Origin: Pseudomonadota bacterium
GTDB taxonomy: Bacteria; Pseudomonadota; Gammaproteobacteria; Burkholderiales; Burkholderiaceae_D
Length of the DNA stretch: 37,780 bases
Assembly: GCA_023389425.1 (NCBI GenBank)
Contig: JAEWEK010000156.1
Span: forward strand, 1 to 37,780
Reading direction: 5' to 3'
Shown here: piece by piece, positions 24,221 to 32,800 of the stretch
How positions within the stretch are numbered: the first letter of the stretch is position 1
How the letters are laid out: each line of letters starts with the position of its first letter
Notes under the pieces: model-generated
The model's input: the letters and a program-made list of their open reading frames with translations, nothing else
Told to the model about the DNA's origin: nothing
The model's database searches: none
Made by a program: the position numbers and the translations under genes

Positions 24221-26245
24221 TCAGATGTCGAGAGGGTCGACCTCGAGCGACCAGCGCACGCGGGTCTTCACGGCGCGCAGCGCGGCCAGCCAGGCTTTCA
24301 GGAAGGCCTGCAGCGACGGGCGCGACGCCGATTCGACCAGCAGCTGGGCGCGGTCGACGTTGTGCACGCGCGTCATCGTCATCGGGATCGGATCGTTGAT
24401 CGTGATCGACGCGTCGGCTTCCAGCAGGCCGCGCGCCGTGTCGAGGAAGGCGACCGCCTCGGCCAGCTCGCGCGCCTCGGCACGCAGCAAGGCCTGGTAC
24501 ATGAAGGGCGGCAGGAAGGCCTGCTTGCGCTCGGCCAGCAAGGAAGCGGCGAAGCTGTCGTAGTCGTGCCTGGCCACGGCCGCATACAAGGGATGGCTGG
24601 CGTAGCGCGTCTGCAGCAGCACTTCCGGCTCGCTGCCGCCGTCGGCGCGGCCGCCCCGGCCCGCGCGCCCCGCCACCTGCATCAGCTGCGCGAACAGGCG
24701 TTCGCTGGCGCGGTAGTCCTGCGAGAACAGCGCGGTGTCCGGATTGAGCACGCCGACCAGCGTCAGCTTCTTGAAGTCGTGGCCCTTGGCGACCATCTGG
24801 GTGCCGACGAGGATGTCGACCTCGCCGCGGTGCACGGTATCGAAGGCGGCCTGCGCGGCGCCCTTGCGGCGCGTGGAATCGGCGTCGATGCGCAGGATGC
24901 GCGCCTGCCGGAACATCGCCTGCAGGCCTTCCTCCACGCGCTGCGTGCCCCGTCCGAGCGGCTGCAAATCGACATTGCCGCAATCCGGGCAGGCGCGCGG
25001 GATGCGCAGCTCCAGGCTGCAGTGATGGCAGCGCAGGCGATGCTCCGGCTTGTGCAACACCATGGTGGCGCTGCAGCGGCGGCAGTTGCTGATCCAGCCG
25101 CAGGCTTCGCAGGTGATGACGGGCGCGTAGCCGCGCCGGTTCAGGAACAGCAGCGACTGTTCGCCGCGCTCCATACGCTGACGCAGCGCGGCCAGCAGCT
25201 GGCTAGACAGGCCATCCTTGGGCCGGTCGCGCTCCGCGTCCACCAGGCGCACGCGCGGCAGCACGGCATCCTTCACGGCGCGCTCGCGCAGCTCCAGCCT
25301 GCGGTAGCGGCCCGTCTGCGCGTGGTGCCAGCTTTCCAGCGAGGGCGTGGCCGAACCAAGCACGATGGGGATGGCGAGCTGGCGCGCGCGCCACACCGCA
25401 AGGTCGCGCGCCGAATAGCGCAGGCCTTCCTGCTGCTTGTACGAAGGGTCGTGTTCTTCGTCGATGACGATCAGCTTCAGGTTCGGCAGCGATGCCAGGA
25501 TCGCCAGCCGCGTACCCAGCACGATGCGCGCGCGGCCCGCATGCCCGGCGAGCCAGCTGAACATGCGCTCGCCTTCGGACAGGCCGCTGTGCAGCGTCGC
25601 CACCAGGAGGCCCGGGAAGCGCGCGCGGATATTCCCTTCCAGCTGCGGCGTGAGGTTGATCTCGGGGACCATGACGAGGATCTGCGCATCCGGCTCGCGC
25701 GCCAGCACCTGGGCACAGGCCTGCAGGTAGACCTCGGTCTTGCCGCTGCCGGTGACGCCGTACAGCAGCATCGGCGCGAAACCCTGGGCGCTGCCGATGG
25801 CGTCGGCGGCCTGCTGCTGGGCCGGATTCAGCACCGGCATGCCTTCCGGCCCTGGATCGCTGGCCGCATCCATCCTGGACAGCTTCTTGAGCGCGCGGTC
25901 GAGCGGCACCGTGCTCGCCACGCGCAGGTTCTTGGGCAGGCCGGGCAGCGCCACCTCGCCCAGCGGCCGCTGGTAGTAGTCGGCGGCGAAGCCGGCCAGC
26001 GCCAGCCAGCGCTGCGGCAGCGGCGACAACTGACTGCGCACTGCGATGGCATCCTTCAGCTTGCCGGCCGGGACGTCGCTGTCCTGCTTGACCGCGACGA
26101 TCAGGCCGACCGCCTCGCGCCGGCCGAAATCCACCAGCGCCAGCTGGCCGGGCTGCGGCTCCTCACCCGGCGCGCATGGCCAGCGGTAGTCGAACACGCT
26201 GTCGAGCGGGGTGTCGAGGGCGATTTGTAGGATGCAATGGGACAA
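24221..26245 (-). CDS. priA: Primosomal protein N' (PriA), replication-restart helicase
   Basis: This 674-residue superfamily 2 helicase recognises abandoned forks and loads the replicative helicase. The N-terminal 3'-end-binding domain is about 1-105. Walker A GVTGSGKT is at 163-170 and DEEH at 262-265. The two zinc sites use eight cysteines at 379, 382, 388, 391, 406, 409, 419 and 422. The later helicase motifs GTQMVAKGHDF and QVAGRAGR are intact. All key residues are present and the length is a little below E. coli PriA (732). The start is TTG at 26245, with CCAGG six bases upstream; there is no alternative ATG near the conserved N-terminus. The 515 bp upstream of it contain DnaA-box-like sequences. 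Confidence 0.95.
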   Translation of the reverse strand: MSHCILQIALDTPLDSVFDYRWPCAPGEEPQPGQLALVDFGRREAVGLIVAVKQDSDVPAGKLKDAIAVRSQLSPLPQRWLALAGFAADYYQRPLGEVALPGLPKNLRVASTVPLDRALKKLSRMDAASDPGPEGMPVLNPAQQQAADAIGSAQGFAPMLLYGVTGSGKTEVYLQACAQVLAREPDAQILVMVPEINLTPQLEGNIRARFPGLLVATLHSGLSEGERMFSWLAGHAGRARIVLGTRLAILASLPNLKLIVIDEEHDPSYKQQEGLRYSARDLAVWRARQLAIPIVLGSATPSLESWHHAQTGRYRRLELRERAVKDAVLPRVRLVDAERDRPKDGLSSQLLAALRQRMERGEQSLLFLNRRGYAPVITCEACGWISNCRRCSATMVLHKPEHRLRCHHCSLELRIPRACPDCGNVDLQPLGRGTQRVEEGLQAMFRQARILRIDADSTRRKGAAQAAFDTVHRGEVDILVGTQMVAKGHDFKKLTLVGVLNPDTALFSQDYRASERLFAQLMQVAGRAGRGGRADGGSEPEVLLQTRYASHPLYAAVARHDYDSFAASLLAERKQAFLPPFMYQALLRAEARELAEAVAFLDTARGLLEADASITINDPIPMTMTRVHNVDRAQLLVESASRPSLQAFLKAWLAALRAVKTRVRWSLEVDPLDI

Positions 26246-26266
26246 ACTGGACCTGGTTCGCTGACG

Positions 26267-26295
26267 TTGTGGAAAACTTTGTGGACAATGGAGGC
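26267..26295 (-). repeat. DnaA-box module, copy 1
   Basis: A 29-base unit containing two 9-mers (TGTGGAAAA and TGTGGACAA in plus-strand reading) whose starts are 12 bp apart, followed by TGGAGGC. It is 24/29 identical to the unit at 26548-26576. Confidence 0.65.
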
Positions 26296-26547
26296 TTGAC
26301 CTTAGCCGAAGTTTACGTTAGCCCAAGAATCTCTTTGCATTGAAGCAAAAGCATTTTGAACTTTCCGTTTCTTTTCAATGGCTTAGCCTAACATCACCTC
26401 TTGCTAAGAAGCATACATATTTAGCTTCACGCATTGTGCATAACGGTGGGTAAATCTCCCGCGGCGCAGCACGAACCTCATCCACTACATGAGAAAACGA
26501 TGTAAACCCCGGTTAACGAAGGACTTTTTCCGACTTTCAGCGCCATC

Positions 26548-26576
26548 CTGTTGATAACTTTGTGAACAATGGAAGC
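26548..26576 (-). repeat. DnaA-box module, copy 2
   Basis: The second copy of the 29-base unit, 281 bp to the right of the first, in the same orientation and with the same 12-bp box spacing (TGTTGATAA and TGTGAACAA), followed by TGGAAGC. Both box-like 9-mers are one base off the consensus. Confidence 0.65.
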
Positions 26577-26760
26577 GAAACTTTGGGACCCGCTGAGCTC
26601 TTCGATGCGCCTGATTCCTACCGTAAAGCTTCCCACAAAAAAATCATAAATAAATCAAGTATTTAGATGCATCGTTGCCCGTGAGCAGATTTCCACAATC
26701 AAAACTCTTGCAATCGAGCAACGTGTGAACAAGTGTGATTTTGCTGCTGTGCAAATCTAC

Positions 26761-27843
26761 TCAGGCAGCGCGCTGGGCGCGGCTGAAGGCATGCACGGCT
26801 TCCACCATCGCGCTGACCGATTCCGGCGGCGTGAACTGCGAGATGCCGTGGCCCAGGTTGAACACATGGCCATGGCCTGCGGACGGCGTGCCGTAGGCGG
26901 TGAGCGAGCGCTCGACCTCGGCACGAATCTGCCCGGGACTGGCGAACAGGATGGCCGGATCGAGGTTGCCCTGCAGCGCCACGCGGTCGCCCACCAGCGC
27001 GCGTGCGCGGCCCAGGTTGACGGTCCAGTCCAGGCCCAGCGCGTCGGCGCCGATATCGGCCATTTCGTCCAGCCACAGGCCACCGCCCTTGGTGAACACG
27101 ATGGCGGGGATGCGCACGCCGTCCTTTTCGCGTTTCAGCTGGCTGACCACTTGACGCATATAGCGCAGCGAGAACTCCTGGTAGGCGCCGTCGGCCAGTG
27201 CACCGCCCCAGGAATCGAAGATCATGAGCGCCTGCGCGCCGGCGTCGACCTGGGCGTTCAGGTAAGCCGCCACCGCCTGCGCGTTGATGTCGAGGACGCG
27301 GTGCATCAAGTCCGGGCGCGCGTACAGCATCTTTTTGATGGTGTGGAATTCGCGCGAGCCGCCGCCTTCGACCATGTAGCAGGCCAGCGTCCACGGGCTG
27401 CCCGAGAAGCCGATCAGCGGCACGCGGCCATTCAGCTCGGTGCGGATCTGGGTGACGGCCTTGAACACGTAGTCCAGCGATTCCATGTCCGGCACGCGCA
27501 GCGCCGCCACTTCTTCCTCGGTGCGCACGGTGCGTTCGAACTTGGGACCCTCGCCGTCGGCGAAGTACAGGCCCAGGCCCATCGCGTCCGGCACCGTCAG
27601 GATATCGGAGAACAGGATCGACGCGTCCAGCGGGTAGCGGTCGATCGGCTGCAGCGTGACTTCGGTGGCGTAGTCCGGGTTCTTCGCCAGGCCCATGAAC
27701 GATCCGGCCTGCTGGCGCGTGGCGCGGTATTCCGGCAGGTAGCGGCCGGCCTGGCGCATCAGCCACACCGGCGTGTACTCGGTCGGCTGGCGCAGCAGCG
27801 CGCGCAGGAAGGTGTCGTTCTTGAGCGGGGCGAATTGTGGCAT
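26761..27843 (-). CDS. hemE: Uroporphyrinogen decarboxylase
   Basis: A 360-residue cytoplasmic enzyme that removes four carboxyl groups from uroporphyrinogen III to give coproporphyrinogen III in haem synthesis. Signatures are clear: PVWLMRQAGRYLPEYR (about 25-40), the substrate-binding loop that includes the conserved Arg residues, and later GFSGSPWTLACYMVEGGGS, the second family signature. An FDSWGGAL stretch near 207 and GHGVFNLGHGI-type sequence (here GHVFNLGHGI) near the C-terminus complete the pattern. The length matches E. coli HemE (354). The ATG at 27843 is the conserved start (MPQFAPLKNDTFLRALL). It is divergent from the S9 peptidase gene. It is followed by the DnaA-box-rich region and then priA on the same strand. 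Confidence 0.97.
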   Translation of the reverse strand: MPQFAPLKNDTFLRALLRQPTEYTPVWLMRQAGRYLPEYRATRQQAGSFMGLAKNPDYATEVTLQPIDRYPLDASILFSDILTVPDAMGLGLYFADGEGPKFERTVRTEEEVAALRVPDMESLDYVFKAVTQIRTELNGRVPLIGFSGSPWTLACYMVEGGGSREFHTIKKMLYARPDLMHRVLDINAQAVAAYLNAQVDAGAQALMIFDSWGGALADGAYQEFSLRYMRQVVSQLKREKDGVRIPAIVFTKGGGLWLDEMADIGADALGLDWTVNLGRARALVGDRVALQGNLDPAILFASPGQIRAEVERSLTAYGTPSAGHGHVFNLGHGISQFTPPESVSAMVEAVHAFSRAQRAA

Positions 27844-27899
27844 GGCTGGCAATGGAAGGCGTCGGGAAACGGCTATTATCGCATCCTCCGGCCCCCACT

Positions 27900-27905
27900 T
27901 ATAAT
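27900..27905 (+). promoter_or_regulatory. TATAAT -10 element for the S9 peptidase operon
   Basis: A perfect TATAAT lies 32 bases before the preferred ATG (27937). It overlaps the alternative ATG at 27904, which argues that the upstream ATG is not the true start. A -35 is weak. On the other strand GATAAT (27880-27875) could serve hemE. Confidence 0.4.
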
Positions 27906-27936
27906 GCAGTTCCAGCCAACCGATTTTCCGCTTCCC

Positions 27937-29874
27937 ATGACTGCCTCCAACAGCAAACTGGCCGCTCCCTGCGGCACGTGGACCTCCCCGATTTCCGCTT
28001 CCGTGGTGGCGGCCGGCGCGTCGCCGCTGTCGCAGCCGATGCTGGACGGCGCGGACGTGCTCTGGCTGGCCGGCCGCGCCAGCGAAGCGGGCCGCAATAC
28101 GCTGCTGCGCCAGCGCGGGGACACGGTAAGCGAGCTGACGCCGGCGCCGTTCAACGTGCGCAGCCGCGTGCATGAATACGGTGGCGGCGCCTGCGCGGCG
28201 GCGGGCGGCAGCGTGTGGTTCTCGCACTTCGCCGACAACCGGATCTACCGCATCGACGGCGACGGCACGCCGCGGCCGATGAGCGCCGGCGGCGACCTGC
28301 GCTATGCCGACTTCGTGCCGGATCCGGTGCGTGCGCGCCTGGTCGGCGTGCGCGAGGACCATTCGGCCGGCGGCCACTACCCGGTCAATACGATCTGCGC
28401 CATCGGCTTCAACGGCAGCGAAGCCGTGCTCATGGACGGCAACGACTTCTATGCGGCGCCGCGCCTGTCGCCGGACGGCCGCCAGCTGGCCTGGCTATGC
28501 TGGGACCATCCGCGCATGCCGTGGCAGGGCACCGAGCTGTGGCTGGCCGATGTGGCCGACGACGGCACGCTGCTGAACGGCCGCCTGGTGGCGGGCGGCG
28601 CCGACGAATCCATCGTCCAGCCGGAATGGTCGCCGGACGGCGTGCTGCACTTCGTGTCGGACCGCAGCGGCTGGTGGAACCTGTACCGCTTCGCCGACGG
28701 CGTGGTGGCGGCGCTGTGCCCGCGCGAAGCCGAATTCGGCGGCCCGCACTGGACCTTCGGCGGCTCGATGTACGGCTTCCGCTCGAGCACCGAGATCGTC
28801 TGCACCTACATCGAGGAAGGCGTCAGCAAGCTGGCGCGCCTGTCCACCGCAGACGGCACGCTGCAGCCGCTGGACACGCCTTACCAGGAGATCCGCGAGC
28901 TGCGCGTCTCCGGCGACACGGTGGCCCTGCTGGGCGGCGCGCCAACCATTGCGCTGGAACTGGCGCGCATCGACCTGGGCAGCGGCCTGCAGACGGTGCT
29001 GGCGCGTTCGATCGAACAGCTGCCCGATACCGGCTACCTGTCCGTCCCGCAAAGCATCCGCTACCCCAGCGCGGGCGGCCGACATGCTTACGCGTTCTAC
29101 TACCCGCCCGCCAACGCGGACTACGCGCCGGTGGCGGGCGAGAAGCCGCCACTGATGGTGATCGGCCACGGCGGCCCGACCGGCATGGCCGCCAGCACGC
29201 TGAAGCTGGCCACGCAGTTCTGGACCAGCCGCGGCATCGCCGTGCTGGACGTGAACTACGGCGGCAGCACCGGCTTCGGCCGCGCCTACCGCGACGCGCT
29301 GGCCGGCCAGTGGGGCGTGGTCGACGTCGAGGACTGCGTGGCCGGAGCGCGCTGGCTGGCGGACCAGGGCCAGGTCGACCGCGAGCGCCTGCTGATCCGC
29401 GGCGGCAGCGCCGGCGGCCTGACGACGCTGTGCGCGCTGGCCTTGCACGACGTGTTCAAGGCGGGAGCCAGCTACTACGGCGTGTCCGACCTCGCGGGCC
29501 TGGACGCCGACTCGCACAAGTTCGAATCGCACTACAACGAATACCTGATCGCGCCGCAGCCGCAGGCCGCCGCGATCTACCGCGAACGTTCGCCGATCAA
29601 CCACACCGACAAGCTGAAGCGCCCGATGATCTTCTTCCAGGGCCTGGACGACAAGGTGGTGCCGCCGCCGCAATCGGAAGTGATGGTGGACGCGCTGCGC
29701 ACACGCGGCGTGCCGGTCGCGTACATCACGCTCGAAGGCGAGGGCCACGGCTTCCGCAAGGCCGACAGCATCGTGCGCACGCTGGAAGCGGAGCTGTATT
29801 TCTACCTGCGCGTGTTCGGCATCCCGATCCCGCAAGGGCTGGCGCCGGTCGAGATCGAGAACCTGCCCGCATGA
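27937..29874 (+). CDS. S9 family serine peptidase (prolyl oligopeptidase/acylaminoacyl-peptidase-like)
   Basis: A 645-residue, probably cytosolic peptidase. The N-terminal part (about 1-390) is a beta-propeller with WD40-like PD40 strands such as APRLSPDGRQLAWLCWD and QPEWSPDGVLHFVSDRSG. The C-terminal alpha/beta-hydrolase domain begins near 400 and has nucleophile S491 in GGSAGG, with D572 (GLDDKVVPPPQ) and H604 (GEGHGF). No signal peptide is seen. Such enzymes cleave short peptides or remove N-acylated residues. The start at ATG 27937 (MTASNSKLAAP) is preferred over ATG 27904 because a TATAAT overlaps the latter. The stop overlaps the ATG of the SNF2 gene (ATGA, 29871-29874), so this is the first gene of a coupled operon. 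Confidence 0.9.
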   Translation: MTASNSKLAAPCGTWTSPISASVVAAGASPLSQPMLDGADVLWLAGRASEAGRNTLLRQRGDTVSELTPAPFNVRSRVHEYGGGACAAAGGSVWFSHFADNRIYRIDGDGTPRPMSAGGDLRYADFVPDPVRARLVGVREDHSAGGHYPVNTICAIGFNGSEAVLMDGNDFYAAPRLSPDGRQLAWLCWDHPRMPWQGTELWLADVADDGTLLNGRLVAGGADESIVQPEWSPDGVLHFVSDRSGWWNLYRFADGVVAALCPREAEFGGPHWTFGGSMYGFRSSTEIVCTYIEEGVSKLARLSTADGTLQPLDTPYQEIRELRVSGDTVALLGGAPTIALELARIDLGSGLQTVLARSIEQLPDTGYLSVPQSIRYPSAGGRHAYAFYYPPANADYAPVAGEKPPLMVIGHGGPTGMAASTLKLATQFWTSRGIAVLDVNYGGSTGFGRAYRDALAGQWGVVDVEDCVAGARWLADQGQVDRERLLIRGGSAGGLTTLCALALHDVFKAGASYYGVSDLAGLDADSHKFESHYNEYLIAPQPQAAAIYRERSPINHTDKLKRPMIFFQGLDDKVVPPPQSEVMVDALRTRGVPVAYITLEGEGHGFRKADSIVRTLEAELYFYLRVFGIPIPQGLAPVEIENLPA

Positions 29875-32800
29875 CGCTGCGCGAAGCATTCGAGGGCTGC
29901 AGCGCGCGCCAGAAGGACATCCTTGCCATTCTCGCGCTGCTGGGCGAGCCGATCGGCCGCAGCCGCCTGGCCACCTTCTTCACGATGATGGACGAGAAAG
30001 TGACCGGCGTGGCACTGGCCGACGACGTCGCACGGCTCCAGCAGCTCGGACTCGTGACGCAGGTGACAGGCCGCGGCGCGGTGATCGCGGCCGAGGTCTC
30101 ATGGCCGGCGCTCGACCGCGTGCTGAAAGAGCGGCGGCTCAGCGAGTTCTGGGCGATGTACATGGAAGAGACGCCGCTGCGCATGGACTGGCAGGAACAG
30201 CCGGTGCTGCGCAGCTACCGCCAGGGCACGGCGCTGCTGCGCATCGCACTGCTGGCCGGCGAGGGACCGCGCACCGTCAACTCGCTGCTTGCCGCCTGCC
30301 TGCGCTGCCACGAAGCGGCCTACCTGCATCCGCTGGTCGAGATCTGTTCGCGGCCGTTCGAGCCGGGCATCATCGAGCGCATCAATCCGGTATTGCGCGA
30401 CGACGTGCTGGCGGTGCTGGTCAGCCATGCGCAGCGCGATCCCGCCAACGCGCCTGCAATCCGTGCATTCGCGCTCGATCATGTGGCGCAGGGCGGCGCA
30501 TCGATGGCGCTGCGCGCCGCGCTGGCCGAACACCTGTTCCTGTGTGGGCGGCTGGACGAAGCCGAGGGCCTGCTGCACGACCTGGACGATTCCGCCGCGC
30601 TGTTCTTCCGCGGCCTGCTCCTCCTGCTGCGCGACGAACTTGAACCCGCGCTGGACAGCTTCGACAAGGCGCTCAAGGCGCTGCGCCGCGAGACCGGCAA
30701 GCGCAAGGCCGTCTTCGAAGGCATTGGCGGCTACCTGTACGTGACGGGGCTCCTGCGCAGCAGCGATGCGAAACACCTGAAGGCGGCGGATGCCTACCTC
30801 GACATCGCCACCCGCGCCGTGCAGAACCACGACACGGCGGTGTACCAGCAGCTGTCGATGCTGCGCCATGTCCGCGGCGGCACGGCCGACCCGGAAGTGC
30901 TGGCCTCGCGCAACTGGGAAACCGCGCTGCAGCCGGTGATGTTCCGCGCCCTGCTGCACTACTGGCTCGGCGTGCCGCTGTCGGCCGAGCGCCGCGCGCA
31001 GCTCGAACAGCATATGGACACGGCGGCCGCCGCGGGCTTCGACTTCATCGCTTCGCAAATCGGTTCCGTGCTAGGTGCCGTCGGAGCGGTCGGGCGCGAC
31101 AAGGAAGCGATCGCGCTGCGCCAGCGCCACCGCTTCAGCGACATGGCGCTGTGGTTCGAACGCGAACAGCCTTGGGAACGCCAGCTCAATGCCCTCATCA
31201 GCCTGCAGGCCGAAACGCCGGCAGCCGCCGCCGAAAAGGAATCGCGGCTGGTGTGGCTGGTGTCGTACGACGCCCACCTCGGCGTGCGCGACATCGAGCC
31301 GCGCGAACAGAAGCGCGACGCGCAAGGCAACTGGACGCGCGGCCGCGCCATCGGCCTGAAGCGGCTGGTGGAGGACGCCGCCAACATCGACTATCTCAGC
31401 ACACAGGACCTGCAGGCCGCATCGGCCATCGGCGGCTACCGCCATTACGGCAGCGGCGTGCGCTACGAATTCGATCTCGACAAGGCGCTGGCCGCGCTGG
31501 TGGGACATCCGCTGCTGTTCCTGATGGATGCGCCGGGCACGCGCATCGAGCTGTTGCCGGGCGAACCTGAGCTGCTGGTGAAAGCCGGCCGCGGCACGGT
31601 GACCATCACGCTGCAGCCGCCGCTGCGCGATCAGCGCGGCGACGTGGTGGTCACGCGCGAGACGCCGAGCCGCCTGCGCGTGGTGCGCATCAAAGACGAG
31701 CACCGCCGCATCGCCGCCATCGTCGGCGATGGCCTCGAGGTGCCGCTGGAAGCCGAGCGCAAAGTGCTGGCCGCGATCGGCGCGGTGTCGTCGATAGTGA
31801 CGGTGCAGTCGGACATCGGCAGCAGCGCCACCGACATCGAACAGGTGGCCGCCGACCAGCGCCTGCACGTTCACCTGCTGCCCTACCAGCAGGGCCTGCG
31901 CATGCAGGTGCTGGTGCGGCCGTTGCCGGATGCCGGACCCTATTACCGTCCCGGCGAAGGCGCGGAAAGCGTGATCGCCGACGTGGCGGGCGTGCGCACC
32001 GAGGCTCGGCGCAAGCTGAACGCGGAGCGCGAAGCGGAACGCCAGCTGACAGCGGCCTGCAGCGCGCTGGAACACGCGGAATTCGAACACGGCGAATGGC
32101 TGCTGGCCGCGCCCATGCACTGCCTGGAACTGGTGGCGCAGCTGCAGGAACTGGACGCCGACAAGTGCGTGATCGCCTGGCCGGACGGGCAATCGTTCAA
32201 GGTGGTCAAGCGTGCGGACAGCAAATCGGTGCGCATCAACATCAAGCGCGACAAGGACTGGTTCGCGGCCGACGGCGAAGTGGCGGTCGACGAAAACAAG
32301 GTGCTGGACCTGCGCAGTCTTCTGGAACGGATGCGCGAAGGCGACGGCCGCTTCGTCGCGCTGGGCGAGAACGAATTCCTCGCGCTGTCGCACGAACTGC
32401 ACCGGCGGCTGATGGATCTGGCGGCCTTCGGCGACCTGCACGGCGACGGCGTGCGCGTGCATGCGCTGGCCAGCTTCTCGCTGGAAGAGCTCGCGCGCGA
32501 AGCCGGCAGCGCCAAAACCGACAAGGCCTGGCGCGACCACCTCAAGCGCATGCACGCCAGCGAAGCCTTCGTGCCGGCGCTGCCCAACACCCTGCAGGCC
32601 GAATTGCGCGACTATCAGGTCGAAGGCTTCAACTGGCTGGCGCGCCTCGCGCACTGGGGCGTGGGAGCCTGCCTTGCGGACGATATGGGCCTGGGCAAAA
32701 CGCTGCAGGCACTGGCCCTGATCCTGTCGCGCGCGCCTGATGGCCCAACGCTGGTGGTGGCGCCGACTTCGGTCTGCACCAACTGGATCGCGGAAGCGAC

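Larger units (their letters stand above)
26246..26760. other. AT-rich priA-hemE intergenic region with DnaA-box-like cluster (origin or DnaA-titration candidate)
   Basis: This 515-bp non-coding stretch has no convincing ORF. Two 9-mers fit the DnaA-box consensus TTWTNCACA exactly: TTTTCCACA (26276-26268, minus) and TTATGCACA (26443-26435, minus). Six more differ by one base: 26280-26288, 26549-26557, 26561-26569, 26724-26732 and 26748-26756 (minus), and 26689-26697 (plus). A 31-base tract at 26637-26667 has only four G/C, in a region of high-GC DNA, and could be an unwinding element. hemE ends at the right edge; priA is transcribed away from the left edge. hemE-linked origins are known in Caulobacter; for this lineage the usual origin is at dnaA, so replication activity is inference. 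Confidence 0.6.

Noticed and set aside
24165..24983. Upstream extension of the Sel1-like protein into the priA coding region
   Set aside because: It is the shifted frame of priA; the signal peptide and ribosome-binding site place the start at 24164.
26725..27936. Extension of the S9 peptidase frame leftward through hemE
   Set aside because: The frame stays open by chance opposite hemE; the S9 propeller begins only near 27950 and a TATAAT lies at 27900.
28215..29870. Leftward extension of the SNF2 frame through the S9 gene
   Set aside because: It overlaps the catalytic S9 domain in another frame; the ATG at 29871, in an ATGA overlap, is the natural start.
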